Origin: Solirubrobacterales bacterium
GTDB lineage: Bacteria; Actinomycetota; Thermoleophilia; Solirubrobacterales; Solirubrobacteraceae
Direction of reading: 5' to 3'
Assembly: GCA_027315115.1 (NCBI GenBank)
Contig: DAHUYQ010000003.1
Location: 1-50,733, forward strand
Length of the DNA: 50,733 bases
Numbering within the stretch: position 1 is the first letter of the stretch; each line of letters begins with the position of its first letter. This document shows positions 1 to 8,204 of the stretch, piece by piece. Position numbers and translations under genes: made by a program. The notes beneath the pieces are model-generated. The model was given only the letters and a program-made list of their open reading frames with translations, was not told the DNA's origin and did no database searches.

Positions 1-10
1 CGCTCGGGGA

Positions 11-97
11 CGGGCGCCCCGACGCGCGGCTCAACGGGCGCCCCGACGCGCGGCTCAACGGGCGCCCCGACGCGCGGCTCAACGGGCGCCCCGGCGC
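11..97. repeat. 24-bp GC-rich tandem repeat at left edge
   Basis: Three exact copies of a 24-base unit (11-34, 35-58, 59-82), each beginning CGGGCGCCCC and ending GGCTCAA, are followed by a diverged partial fourth copy. The array lies 3' of the minus-strand MaoC genes. The unit is a multiple of three, so it could be the repeat-rich end of a gene outside the window, but no start or domain is visible. Confidence 0.85.
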
Positions 98-122
98 GCG
101 GCCGGGGACGCCCCGCCGCCGC

Positions 123-533
123 TCAGTCCTGCGGCAGCCGCACCGTCGCGAGGCCGCCCAGCACCGGCCGGCCGTCGGCGGTCGCCGACACCTCGATCTC
201 GGCCGTTCCCTGCTCGGCATGCACGGCCTTCACCTCGCCAGCGCACTCGAAGCGCTCGCCGGCGAAGACGTTGCCCAGGAAGCGGACCTTCAGACCGATC
301 AGGCGCTCCGGCCCGCCGATGAAGCGGGTCACGGACTCGATCAGCCAGGTGAGGTTGATCGGCCCCTGATTGACCGGCCGATCGCCCAGTCCCAGGCGGC
401 TGGTCACCTTCACGTCGTAGTGGATCGGGTTCGGGTCCTGCAGGATCGCGACCATCGTCTTCATGCGCTGCGGGTCGACCGCCTCGATCACGAAGGGGGC
501 GATCCGCTCCCCGGGGCTCCATTGCGCCGCCAT
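123..533 (-). CDS. MaoC-like enoyl-CoA hydratase subunit
   Basis: This 136-residue hot-dog-fold protein of the MaoC/R-hydratase family probably adds water across a trans-2-enoyl-CoA double bond. The hydratase motif is visible as DPNPIH at residues 33-38, with Asp33 and His38 as the expected catalytic pair. A longer reading frame exists upstream, but the ATG at 533 is chosen because it overlaps the stop of the preceding MaoC-like gene (TGATG). That implies translational coupling and a heteromeric enzyme, as in ChsH1/ChsH2 or HadAB, where one subunit carries the residues and the other completes the tunnel. It is the second gene of a two-gene transcript reading away from the CoA ligase at 1087. 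Family is fairly certain; the substrate is unknown. Confidence 0.85.
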   Translation of the reverse strand: MAAQWSPGERIAPFVIEAVDPQRMKTMVAILQDPNPIHYDVKVTSRLGLGDRPVNQGPINLTWLIESVTRFIGGPERLIGLKVRFLGNVFAGERFECAGEVKAVHAEQGTAEIEVSATADGRPVLGGLATVRLPQD

Positions 534-973
534 CAGCTTCCTCCCAGGTTGCGTGGAAAGACCCACGTATTCACGCATTCGGCCGCCGGCTCCGCGGCGC
601 CCTCCTCGCGCATGATGATCCTGAACGACATCTTGTCGAACACGCCGGCCCGCCGGCCCTGCTTGCGCTCGACCGCCACGATCTCGGCCTCGCACTGGTA
701 GGTGGCCTCGGGCCGCAGCGGCCGGTGCCACGTCAGCTCGCATTCGCCGAACATCACGCCGCTCTCGGCGGTCGCGTCCATCAGGTCGAAGATGTCCTGG
801 ATGCTCACGCCCGTGCCCTGCATGGCCACGAAGTACGCGAGCGCGGGATGCGCGGCGCCGGTCTCCGGTGGAAGCTCGGCGGTGTCGCTCCAGAGCCAGC
901 AGAGCCACTCGGGCAGCGTGTAGCTGGCGCCGGGAAAGCGGTGTCCTATGAGGTGTGTGTAGTCTTCTTGCAC
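533..973 (-). CDS. MaoC N-terminal-domain-like dehydratase subunit
   Basis: This 146-residue protein resembles the non-catalytic hot-dog half of two-subunit MaoC hydratases (FAS1-like dehydratase domain). I see no D-x-N-P-x-H motif, so it likely supports the active subunit encoded immediately downstream, with which it shares a TGATG junction. The start is GTG at 973, with no convincing Shine-Dalgarno sequence. A TAGATT -10-like hexamer (980-985, minus strand) would place transcription initiation almost at the start codon, suggesting a leaderless message. The palindromic operator at 983-1000 abuts that hexamer, so the pair is probably controlled with the rest of the locus. A role in hydrating a CoA-bound intermediate is inference from family and context. 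Confidence 0.8.
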   Translation of the reverse strand: MQEDYTHLIGHRFPGASYTLPEWLCWLWSDTAELPPETGAAHPALAYFVAMQGTGVSIQDIFDLMDATAESGVMFGECELTWHRPLRPEATYQCEAEIVAVERKQGRRAGVFDKMSFRIIMREEGAAEPAAECVNTWVFPRNLGGS

Positions 974-982
974 GCCAGTAAT

Positions 983-1000
983 CTACCAAGTGGCCGGTAG
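983..1000. promoter_or_regulatory. Operator site 1 (minus-strand MaoC pair)
   Basis: CTACC and GGTAG half-sites are separated by eight bases; the inner bases are degenerate compared with other sites. It overlaps a -10-like TAGATT at 980-985 read on the minus strand. Confidence 0.6.
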
Positions 1001-1057
1001 AATGACAATGAGCCCAGGTGGAGCGCCGCCGCCGCGAATGCCGCGACCCGCGCTACC

Positions 1058-1073
1058 ATCCAAACGTTTGATT
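1058..1073. promoter_or_regulatory. Operator site 2 (CoA ligase gene at 1087)
   Basis: CAAACGTTTG at 1061-1070 is a perfect 10-bp palindrome, with the wider site matching the locus consensus imperfectly. A TTGAAT hexamer (1072-1077) may serve as -10, ten bases before the ATG at 1087. Confidence 0.7.
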
Positions 1074-1086
1074 GAATAAGACGAGC

Positions 1087-2430
1087 ATGACCGAATCCGA
1101 CGACTCCACCCTCACCGACAACGCGATCAGCGCGCAGGAGCGCGATCGCCTCGTCCAGCAGACAGCCGCTCTCTGCTGGGAGAGGTCTCCGTTCTACCGC
1201 GAGCGCATGCAGGCGGTCGGTGCCGAGCCCGGCGACATCGCCTCGGTGCAGGATCTCCAGCGCGTGCCGATCCTGCTGGGCAAGGAGGACGAGCGCGTGC
1301 TGCAGGAGCGCAGCCGCGCCGAGCTGGGGCATCCGTTCGGAGATCACCTGTGCGTCGATCCCAGCGAGGTCGTCGCGGTCGCCTCCACCTCGGGCACCAC
1401 CGGCGTGCCGACCTTCTACGCCTTCACGGCCGAGGATGTCGCCGTCAACGACGCCCTGTGGGCGCGCGCGCTCTCCCAGGCCGGCGTCGGCCGCGGCTCT
1501 GTCGTGATGCAGGGCTTCGGCCTCTCGATGTTCCTGGCCGGCTACCCGCTGGCGCGCGCCGTCGAGCGGATGGGCGCCCAGATCGTGCCCGTCGGCGCGG
1601 AGGCGGGCAGCCAGCGCCTGCTGGACGTCGCCGACCTCGTGCGCCCGAGCGTGCTGCTTTGCACTCCCAGCTACGCCACCTACCTGGTGGAGCAGGCGCC
1701 GGAGCGCCTGCTCGCGCTGAAGCTGCGCTCGATCGTCTGCGCCGGGGAGCCGGGCGCGGGCCTGCCGGAGCTGCGCCAGCGCCTGGAGGACGCGACCGGC
1801 GCGACCGTCTATGACGCTCTGGGCGGAGCGCACGGGATCATGAACGCCTCCGACGGCGCCTGGCCCTACGAGGGCATGACTGTGCTCGGCGACGACTGCT
1901 CGGTGCAGCAGCTCTGGGACCCGGACGCGGGCTGCGCGGTGGAGGTGCCCGACGACGGGACTCCCGCCTACGGCGTGCGCGTGAAGACCACTCTGCGCTG
2001 GCGCGCCCAGCCGCAGCTGCGCACCTCGGTCGGCGACGTCTACGAGATGCGCCGAGTCAGAGACGATCAAGGTAGTCTGCTCACGAAGGTGAAGGTGGTC
2101 GGGCGCACCGACGACCTGCTGATCGTCAAGGGCGTGAAGCTCTATCCGGCGGCCGCCCGCGACCTGGTCGCGGGCTTCGCCCCGCGCGTGACCGGCGCGC
2201 TGCGCCTGGTCGTCACGGGCACACCCCCTCGCGTGGAGCCGCCGCTGCGGCTGCGCGTCGAGCGCGCGGAAGGCCAGAGCCCGGAGGACGACGCTGCGCT
2301 CGCGCGCGACATCGCGGCAGCCATGCATCAGCGCATGTCCGTACGCCCGGAGGTCGAGATCGTCGACCCGGGCAGCATTGACCGTACATCCCACAAGGCC
2401 AAACTCATCGAGGTGCACACCCCATCATGA
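1087..2430 (+). CDS. PaaK-like AMP-forming CoA ligase
   Basis: A 447-residue adenylate-forming ligase of the phenylacetate-CoA ligase (PaaK) type, which activates a carboxylic acid to its CoA thioester via an acyl-adenylate. The phosphate-binding loop STSGTTGVPT lies around residue 99, the GRTDDLLIVKG hinge follows near residue 345, and TSHKAKLI near the C-terminus supplies the likely catalytic lysine. An upstream in-frame TTG (1072) overlaps the operator, so the ATG at 1087 is preferred. The stop overlaps the next gene (ATGA at 2427), so it begins an operon with the amidohydrolase and SDR. It probably performs the entry step for the locus substrate; an aromatic or alicyclic acid is plausible but unproven. 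Confidence 0.85.
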   Translation: MTESDDSTLTDNAISAQERDRLVQQTAALCWERSPFYRERMQAVGAEPGDIASVQDLQRVPILLGKEDERVLQERSRAELGHPFGDHLCVDPSEVVAVASTSGTTGVPTFYAFTAEDVAVNDALWARALSQAGVGRGSVVMQGFGLSMFLAGYPLARAVERMGAQIVPVGAEAGSQRLLDVADLVRPSVLLCTPSYATYLVEQAPERLLALKLRSIVCAGEPGAGLPELRQRLEDATGATVYDALGGAHGIMNASDGAWPYEGMTVLGDDCSVQQLWDPDAGCAVEVPDDGTPAYGVRVKTTLRWRAQPQLRTSVGDVYEMRRVRDDQGSLLTKVKVVGRTDDLLIVKGVKLYPAAARDLVAGFAPRVTGALRLVVTGTPPRVEPPLRLRVERAEGQSPEDDAALARDIAAAMHQRMSVRPEVEIVDPGSIDRTSHKAKLIEVHTPS

Positions 2431-3353
2431 GCAACGACAGCATCCCCGCCATCGATGTCTGGTGCAATCCGTTCTCGGAGCTCGGCATCAGGACGATCTT
2501 CACCGAGAACCCAGAGGTGGCATTCATGATGGGCGATCAGTGGGGCCGCCACGACAACATGCGCTGGCACGAGCCAGACGAGTTCGTCGCCTACATGGAC
2601 GAGGTAGGCGTGCGCCGCGTCTGCATGCCCAGCCTGAAGATGATGCAGTACCGCACCCGCACGATGCTCTCGGACCTCCCGCACGAGCACATCGCCGAGC
2701 TGGTCGCAAGCCATCCCGACCGCTTCGTGGGACTCGCCGGGATCAACCCGATCAGTGGCATGGAGGGCGTGCGCGAACTGGAGCGCGCGGTGCGCGACTA
2801 CGGATTCAAGGGCGCTCACGTCCACCCGTTCGGCTTCGGCATCCCGCTCAACGAGCGCGAGTGGTGGCCCTTCTACACCAAGTGCGCCGAGCTGGACGTC
2901 CCCGTGATCTTCCAGGCCGGGCACTCGGCCGAGTTCATGCCGAGCGCCTGCGGCAAGCCGATCCTGCTCGACGACATCGCGATCTGGTTCCCGGAGCTGC
3001 GCCTGGTCGGCGGCCACACCGGCTGGCCCTGGACCGAGGAGCTGATCGCGATGGCCTGGAAGCACCCGAACGTCTACATCGCGGTCTCCGGCCATGCGCC
3101 GAAGTACTGGGACCCGAAGCTGGTGCAGTTCCTGAACGCCCGCAGGCGCGGCATCGGCAAGGTGATGTGGGGCACCGACTACCCGCTGATCACCCACCCC
3201 GAAAGCCTTGCCCAGATCGATCAGCTCGGCCTCAAGCCGGAGGCGCGCGTCGCGCTCCTGCACGACACGGCGGTGCAGGTCTTCAAACTGGACGAGCCGC
3301 TGATCGGCAGCGACCTGGTCGCCACCGGCGGCGAGAGCGCTCCCAAGGCCTGA
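2427..3353 (+). CDS. Amidohydrolase-2 family protein lacking HxH
   Basis: A 308-residue TIM-barrel protein of the amidohydrolase-2 (ACMSD-like decarboxylase/hydrolase) family. Later metal-site positions are present: H131/H133 (GAHVHP), H166 (QAGHS), H197 (GGHTGW) and D251 (GTDYP). The usual N-terminal D-x-H-x-H motif is replaced by DVWCN at 10-14, removing two classical metal ligands. It may therefore use a reduced metal site or work by a different mechanism; some relatives in degradative clusters share this look, as far as I recall. Translation is coupled to the CoA ligase by a 4-bp ATGA overlap, so it likely acts on the ligase product or a close intermediate. Hydrolysis, hydration or decarboxylation cannot be told apart from sequence. 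Confidence 0.8.
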   Translation: MSNDSIPAIDVWCNPFSELGIRTIFTENPEVAFMMGDQWGRHDNMRWHEPDEFVAYMDEVGVRRVCMPSLKMMQYRTRTMLSDLPHEHIAELVASHPDRFVGLAGINPISGMEGVRELERAVRDYGFKGAHVHPFGFGIPLNEREWWPFYTKCAELDVPVIFQAGHSAEFMPSACGKPILLDDIAIWFPELRLVGGHTGWPWTEELIAMAWKHPNVYIAVSGHAPKYWDPKLVQFLNARRRGIGKVMWGTDYPLITHPESLAQIDQLGLKPEARVALLHDTAVQVFKLDEPLIGSDLVATGGESAPKA

Positions 3354-3362
3354 GGCGCTCAG

Positions 3363-4148
3363 ATGGCGCAGCAGAGAGTCGCCCTGATCACAGGCGCCGC
3401 GCGCGGCATCGGTCTCGCGATCGCCCATCGCCTGGCCGCCGAAGGCGTGGCGGTCTGCATCAGCGATCTCGACATAGAGCCCGCCGAGCAGGCGGCGAAG
3501 GAGATCGTCGACGCCGGCGGCGCCGCGCTGGCGCTCGGCGGCGACGTCTCCTCGCCGGAGGAGTGCCAGCGCTGGGCCCAGGCCGCGGCGGAGCGCTTCG
3601 GCGACCTGCACATCCTGGTCAACAACGCGGGCATGACGCGCGACGCGATGGTGCACCGCATGACCGAGCAGCAGTGGCAGAGCGTGCAGAACGTGGTCCT
3701 GGGCGGCGCCTTCCACATGGTCCAGGCGGTCGCGCCCTGGTTCCGCGACCGTGAGCGGAGCGCGCCCCGCAGGATCGTCAACATCGCATCGGTGTCGGGC
3801 ATCTACGGCAGCGCCGGCAACGTCAACTACTCTTCCGCGAAGGCCGGCCTGATCGGCCTCACGCGCACGATCGCGGCCGAGTGGGCGCGATTCGGAGTGA
3901 CCGTCAACGCGATCGCGCCCGGGTTCATCGCCACCCGCATGACCGCCGCGCGCGGCGAGGGAGACGCGCTCGGCATGCCTGCCGAGGTACGCCAAGGCAT
4001 CGTGGCCCGCATCCCCGTCGGACGCGCAGGCGAGCCGGCGGACATCGCGGCCGCGGTCTCCTACTTCTGCTCGCCTGACGCGGGCTTCGTGACAGGCCAG
4101 GTGCTCGAGGTGCACGGCGGCCTGGCGGACATCACCGTCACCGGCTAG
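3363..4148 (+). CDS. Short-chain dehydrogenase/reductase (FabG-like)
   Basis: A 261-residue classical SDR that probably oxidises a 3-hydroxyacyl-CoA or ring alcohol with NAD(P). The cofactor motif TGAARGIG is at residues 10-17, NNAG at 87-90, and the catalytic Ser143, Tyr156 and Lys160 are all in place. The acidic residue after beta-2 (SDLD, about 34-37) suggests NAD rather than NADP. It starts nine bases after the amidohydrolase stop and ends its transcription unit. It has a close paralog at 22887-23690: both share the MVHRM segment and the ending LEVHGGLADI. This suggests duplication within the locus and the same reaction on related intermediates. Confidence 0.9.
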   Translation: MAQQRVALITGAARGIGLAIAHRLAAEGVAVCISDLDIEPAEQAAKEIVDAGGAALALGGDVSSPEECQRWAQAAAERFGDLHILVNNAGMTRDAMVHRMTEQQWQSVQNVVLGGAFHMVQAVAPWFRDRERSAPRRIVNIASVSGIYGSAGNVNYSSAKAGLIGLTRTIAAEWARFGVTVNAIAPGFIATRMTAARGEGDALGMPAEVRQGIVARIPVGRAGEPADIAAAVSYFCSPDAGFVTGQVLEVHGGLADITVTG

Positions 4149-4156
4149 CGCCACCC

Positions 4157-4195
4157 GGCCGGCAGACGCTCCGGGCGGCCGGCAGACGCTCCTGA
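4157..4195. repeat. Short direct repeat between SDR and CoA-transferase genes
   Basis: GGCCGGCAGACGCTCC occurs twice about 20 bases apart in the 138-base gap. It does not form a hairpin, so I do not call it a terminator; no function is apparent. Confidence 0.6.
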
Positions 4196-4245
4196 GCCGA
4201 GAATGCGCTCCGGTTTGCACTCTGGCGCGCGGTCAGATAGACTTG

Positions 4246-4259
4246 ACCAAGCGTTTGGT
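4246..4259. promoter_or_regulatory. Operator site 3 (CoA-transferase pair at 4287)
   Basis: ACCAAGCGTTTGGT matches the consensus with one asymmetric base. It sits between TTGACC and an A/T-rich GATAAAA stretch, where a repressor would block promoter opening. Confidence 0.8.
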
Positions 4260-4286
4260 TGATAAAACGGTTTCCGGGAGGACGAG

Positions 4287-5171
4287 TTGTCGAAGGTCGT
4301 GAGCGCGGCACAGGCTGTCGCAATGGTCGATGACGGCGCCCACGTCGCGGTCCAGAGCATGGGCACCCAGGGCATCCCGATGACGCTCGTCAGAGAGCTC
4401 ATCAGGCAGAGCAAGCAGGATCTGACGATCACCTCGGTGGTCGCGGGCATCGGCATCGACTGGCTGGCGTTCGCCGGCGTGATGTCACGCTTCTGCGGAC
4501 CGATCGTCTCGATGGAGCGGTTCGGGCTCTGCCAGGGCTTCCGCCGTGGCGTCGAGGAGGGCCGGATCGAGTTCGAGGAGTACTCCGAGACGGGAATCCT
4601 CGCCCGCCTGAGCGCCGGCGCGCGCAACCTGCCCTTCGGGCTCACGCGCGGCATGATCGGCACAGACCTGCCGGCGCTGCACCCGGACACGATCCGCGAG
4701 ATCGAGGACCCCTTCACCGGCGAGCGGGTGCTCGCGTGCCGCAGCCTGACGCCGGACGTGTGCTTCCTGCACGCGCACCGCGCCGATCCGCTTGGCAACA
4801 TCCAGTACGACGGCGGCACGATCTGGCCGGACGTGCAGATCTACCCGAAGGCGTGCGGCAAGACGATCGTCACCGTCGAGCAGATCGTCTCCGAGGAGGA
4901 GGTGCGCGAACGGCCCCAGGAGACCGTGATTCCGCACTTCGCGGTCGACGCCGTGGTGGAGGCGCCGCACGGCTGCCACCCCACCTCCTTCTTCCCCGAC
5001 TACGTATACGACGAGGCGTTCCACGAACAGTGGGTCTCGCTCTCACGCTCCGCCGAGCAGGCCCGCGCCGAGATAGAGCGGCTCTGCGCCGCCGAGGACC
5101 AGACGGCCTACCTGGAGCTGATCGGGGAGCAGGCGCTGGAGCGGACGCGCAACTGGAGGGAGCTGGCATGA
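4287..5171 (+). CDS. CoA-transferase-fold A subunit (IpdA-like), copy 1
   Basis: A 294-residue alpha subunit of the class I CoA-transferase fold, closest by eye to IpdA, half of the steroid-degradation ring hydrolase IpdAB. Segments typical of this group include EEYSETGILARL (about 97-108), HAHRADPLGN (about 162-171) and a C-terminal VDAVVEAPHG stretch. TTG at 4287 is the start; GGGAGGAC lies four to eleven bases upstream. The stop overlaps the B-subunit ATG (ATGA), so the pair is translationally coupled. IpdAB-type proteins hydrolyse a cyclic beta-diketone-like CoA ester rather than swap CoA, so ring opening is the leading guess. A true acyl-CoA:acid CoA-transferase remains possible. This is one of four A subunits in the window. 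Confidence 0.85.
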   Translation: MSKVVSAAQAVAMVDDGAHVAVQSMGTQGIPMTLVRELIRQSKQDLTITSVVAGIGIDWLAFAGVMSRFCGPIVSMERFGLCQGFRRGVEEGRIEFEEYSETGILARLSAGARNLPFGLTRGMIGTDLPALHPDTIREIEDPFTGERVLACRSLTPDVCFLHAHRADPLGNIQYDGGTIWPDVQIYPKACGKTIVTVEQIVSEEEVRERPQETVIPHFAVDAVVEAPHGCHPTSFFPDYVYDEAFHEQWVSLSRSAEQARAEIERLCAAEDQTAYLELIGEQALERTRNWRELA

Positions 5172-5965
5172 GCGCGCAGACGCAGTACACGGTGGACGAG
5201 CTGATGATCAGCGCGCTGGCGCGCGAGCTGAGCGACGACGACCAGGTCTGCAACGGCGCCGCGTCGTTCATACCGGTGTGCGCCTTCTCGCTGGCGCGCG
5301 CAACGCATGCCCCGAAGCTCGTCTGGCTCGCGGGCGCCGTGGGCCTCGACGCGCGGCCGCGCCGGGTGCCGGCCTCCACGCTGGAGGCGCCGCTGTGGCA
5401 CCGCTCCTCGATGTACATGCCTCAGCTCGAGGACTTCTGGTCCTACGCCCTGAACGGCCGCTGGCTGACGAAGTTCTGCGTGCGGGGAGCCCAGATCGAC
5501 CGCTACGGGAACGCCAACAACTCCGTCATCGGCAAGGACTACAACGCGCCGAAGGTGCGTCTCCCCGGCTCCGCCGGCCTTGGCGACATGGGATCGATCG
5601 GCAAGCGGCTGCTCTACTGGACCACCACCCACAACCCTCGCACGCTGGTCGAGCGCGTCGACTTCGTGACCTGCGCCGGATGGCTGGGCGGCGGCAGCGA
5701 GCGGTCCGATCTCGGCCTGCAGGGCGGTCCTGAGATCGTCATCACCAACCTCGCAGTGCTCGACTTCGAGCCTGAGTCCAAGCGCATGCGCCTTTGCAGC
5801 GTGCATCCCGGCGTGAGCGTGGAGGACGTCGTGGCCGCGACCGGCTTCGAGCTGGTGATCGAAGGCGAGATTCCGCAGACCGCGCCGCCAAGCGAGCAGG
5901 AAGTGCGGCTGATCCGCGAGGAGATCGACCCCGACGGCGCGCGCATGCGCGAGTTCGGAGGCTGA
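5168..5965 (+). CDS. CoA-transferase-fold B subunit (IpdB-like), copy 1
   Basis: A 265-residue beta subunit pairing with the preceding A subunit. Conserved stretches include FCVRGAQIDRYGNANN (about 98-113), KVRLPGSAGLGD and the C-terminal VHPGVSVEDV...TGFEL segment typical of glutaconate-CoA-transferase-like B subunits. It shares this layout with the B subunit at 10821-11609 (RGAQIDAFGNVNN), so these two pairs are probably duplicates. The active-site glutamate of genuine class I transferases is not evident at its usual place, in line with an IpdAB-type hydrolase, but I cannot align rigorously by eye. The ATG overlaps the upstream stop, and the next gene starts one base after this stop. Confidence 0.85.
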   Translation: MSAQTQYTVDELMISALARELSDDDQVCNGAASFIPVCAFSLARATHAPKLVWLAGAVGLDARPRRVPASTLEAPLWHRSSMYMPQLEDFWSYALNGRWLTKFCVRGAQIDRYGNANNSVIGKDYNAPKVRLPGSAGLGDMGSIGKRLLYWTTTHNPRTLVERVDFVTCAGWLGGGSERSDLGLQGGPEIVITNLAVLDFEPESKRMRLCSVHPGVSVEDVVAATGFELVIEGEIPQTAPPSEQEVRLIREEIDPDGARMREFGG

Positions 5966-5966
5966 G

Positions 5967-7529
5967 ATGCGGGCCGCGACCACGATCGAGGTCTTCGATC
6001 AGGCCGCCGCGCGCCGCCCGGACGAGCACGCGGTGATCTTCCCCGGGCAGCGCGCCACCTACGAGTCGCTTCGCCAAAGCAGCCTGAGGACAGCTCGCAG
6101 CCTGCGCGCGCTCGGCATCGGCCGCGGCGACCTCGTCGGTGTGCTTATGGCCGCCGAGATGCATAACGTGCAAACGCTGCTGGCCATCTGGCGCCTGGGC
6201 GCGATCCCGGTTCCGATCAACCCCCGCTTCAAGCCGTCCGAGCTGCGGTTCGTGGTCGAGCACTCGGGCATGTCGCTGCTGCTCGCAGACGAGACCGGCC
6301 TGCCGCTCGCCCGCCAGACCGAGCTGACCTGCCCGCTGGAGGCGGTGGACGGCGAGGCGCTGCGCACCGGCGCCGAGCGCGTCGCGCAGGGCGAGGTGGA
6401 AGATCTGACCGCCTCCCTGACCGCGCAGGACGAATGCCTGCTGCTCTACACATCCGGCACGACCGCCAACCCGAAGGGGGCGGTCCACACGCATTCGAGC
6501 CTCGTCTGCGAGGGCCGCAACGTCTCCGAGCACCTGGGCCTCACCCCGCAGGACATCTTCTGGTCCCCCCTGCCGATGTTCCACTGCGGCGGCTTCTGCA
6601 CGATGATGGCCGCCTGGCACAACGCGAGCACGTTCTGCCATGCGGGCGCCTTCGACGCCGGCGTGACCCTGGACCAGCTCGAGCGCGAGCGCTGCACCTT
6701 CGCCTTCCCCGCCTTCGAGACGATCTGGCTGGCCGTGCTCGACCATCCCAGCTACGCGGAACGGGACCTCTCCGCCCTGCGGGTCGTGGTCAACGTCGGC
6801 GTCCCCGAGCGTCTGCGGGGCATGCAGGAGCGCATGCCGGGCGTGGTGCAGATCTCCAGCTTCGGCTCCACCGAGTCCTGCGGCTTCATGTGCATGGGCA
6901 GCGTGGACGACCCGCTGGAGATGCGCTGCGGCACCAGCGGCCGCCCCCTCCCCGGCATGGAGATCCGCATCATCGACCCGGAGACGGGCCGCGAGATGCC
7001 CCCCGGAGAGCCCGGCGAGGCGCTGCTGCGCGGCGTCACCCGCTTCTCCCACTACCACCGCGACCCCGAGTACACCAGCCAGGCGATCGACGCAGAAGGC
7101 TGGTTTCACTCCGGCGACCTGCTCACCAAGGACCAGGAGGGCCGCGTCAGCTTCATCGGCCGCCTCAAGGACGCGCTGAAGGTCGGCGGCGAGAACGTCT
7201 CGGCCGCGGAGATCGAGAACTATCTGGCCGGCCATCCGGCCGTCAAGATCGTGCAGGTGGTCGCCGCGCCCGACGCCCGTCTGATCGAGGTGCCCTGCGC
7301 CTTCGTGGAGCTTGCGCCCGGCGCGTCGGCGAGCGAGCAGGAGCTGATCGACCACTGCCTGGGCCAGATCGCCACCTTCAAGGTCCCGCGCTACGTGCGC
7401 TTCGTGACCGAGTGGCCGCTCTCGGGCACCAAGGTCCAGAAGTTCCGCCTCCGCGAGCGGATCGCGCAGGAGCTGCAGAGCGCCGGCATCACCGAGGCGC
7501 CGCGGCTCTCTTCGGCTGGGAGGGTCTGA
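5967..7529 (+). CDS. Acyl-CoA synthetase (class I adenylate-forming)
   Basis: A 520-residue AMP-dependent acyl-CoA synthetase. The P-loop-like motif YTSGTTANPKG lies near residue 160, STES near 300, and GWFHSGDLL with the GRLKDALKVGGENVSAAEIE hinge near 375-410. The C-terminal TKVQKF lysine expected for adenylation is present. It probably activates an acid released by the upstream hydrolase pair or imported from outside. It is the last gene of the 4287-7529 operon. The window has four CoA ligases in all: this one, 1087, 9127 and 17441. That implies several carboxylic substrates or acids regenerated along the pathway. Substrate is unresolved. Confidence 0.9.
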   Translation: MRAATTIEVFDQAAARRPDEHAVIFPGQRATYESLRQSSLRTARSLRALGIGRGDLVGVLMAAEMHNVQTLLAIWRLGAIPVPINPRFKPSELRFVVEHSGMSLLLADETGLPLARQTELTCPLEAVDGEALRTGAERVAQGEVEDLTASLTAQDECLLLYTSGTTANPKGAVHTHSSLVCEGRNVSEHLGLTPQDIFWSPLPMFHCGGFCTMMAAWHNASTFCHAGAFDAGVTLDQLERERCTFAFPAFETIWLAVLDHPSYAERDLSALRVVVNVGVPERLRGMQERMPGVVQISSFGSTESCGFMCMGSVDDPLEMRCGTSGRPLPGMEIRIIDPETGREMPPGEPGEALLRGVTRFSHYHRDPEYTSQAIDAEGWFHSGDLLTKDQEGRVSFIGRLKDALKVGGENVSAAEIENYLAGHPAVKIVQVVAAPDARLIEVPCAFVELAPGASASEQELIDHCLGQIATFKVPRYVRFVTEWPLSGTKVQKFRLRERIAQELQSAGITEAPRLSSAGRV

Positions 7530-7573
7530 GACCAGGGGCACAAGCCCCCGCCGGTTGGCTATGCGGTCATGAC

Positions 7574-7596
7574 TTAGTAAAGTATTGCTTTACTAA
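7574..7596. promoter_or_regulatory. Inverted repeat overlapping abiEi start
   Basis: TTAGTAAAG and CTTTACTAA form a perfect 9-bp inverted repeat around five bases, ending on the A of the abiEi ATG. AbiEi antitoxins are known to autoregulate by binding inverted repeats, so this is the likely operator. Confidence 0.7.
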
Positions 7597-8204
7597 TGCC
7601 TGACTCCAATCGCCCCGACACATCAGCGCTGCACCGCCTCGCCTACTCCCAGGAAGGGCTGTTCACCGCGCGCCAAGCAGAGGAGCGCGGCTTCAGCCCG
7701 CAACTGCTGGCCCACCACGCTCGGAGCGGGCGCTTCACGCGCCTTCGCCGAGGCCTATACCGCCTGAGCGACTACCCGACCGGCGAGCATGAGGAGATCC
7801 GAGCCGCCTGGATGTCCGTCGGAACGGATCGCGCGGTCGTCTCGCACGAAAGCGCGCTGCTGCTGCACGCGCTATCAGACTTCCTACCCGATAGAGTACA
7901 TCTAATGGTCTCGCGATCGCACCGAGGTCTCGCCCCCCCTTCCGACGTGACTCTGCACACAGTCACGACGCCGCTTCCGCGTGAGCAGATCACGACGCGC
8001 GCAGGCATCGCTGTCACCACCCCGGCGCGCTCGATCATCGACGCTGCCGTCGCAGGCGCTCCCGACCAGATCCAGGCCGCCATCCGCCAGGCGATAGCCG
8101 AAGGACTCACGACACCGACGCAGATCGCTGAGCAGGCGAGCAGCCGCCGCCAGGACGTCGCGACACTCGTCCACCGCACGCTGCGCGAAGCCGGAGCCGC
8201 ATGA
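7596..8204 (+). CDS. abiEi: AbiEi-type antitoxin / transcriptional autorepressor
   Basis: A 202-residue protein of the type IV toxin-antitoxin antitoxin family. The N-terminal winged-helix region (about 10-60, including FTARQAEERGFSPQLLAHH and RRGLYRLSDYP) matches AbiEi layout, followed by the C-terminal antitoxin domain with VTTPARSIIDA. It should repress its own promoter and counteract the toxin encoded next, with which it shares an ATGA overlap. The ATG at 7596 lies directly on the inverted repeat 7574-7596, so the message is probably leaderless or very short-leadered. The pair interrupts the catabolic locus, carries none of its operator sites and looks somewhat richer in A/T, suggesting independent acquisition. 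Confidence 0.85.
   Translation: MPDSNRPDTSALHRLAYSQEGLFTARQAEERGFSPQLLAHHARSGRFTRLRRGLYRLSDYPTGEHEEIRAAWMSVGTDRAVVSHESALLLHALSDFLPDRVHLMVSRSHRGLAPPSDVTLHTVTTPLPREQITTRAGIAVTTPARSIIDAAVAGAPDQIQAAIRQAIAEGLTTPTQIAEQASSRRQDVATLVHRTLREAGAA

Noticed and set aside
4157..4195. Terminator between the SDR and CoA-transferase operons
   Set aside because: The similar segments are direct, not inverted, repeats.
946..4220. Long minus-strand open frames (490 and 630 codons) opposite the CoA ligase, amidohydrolase and SDR genes
   Set aside because: They are Arg/His/Ala-rich antisense shadows caused by high GC, without domain motifs, and they oppose well-supported genes.
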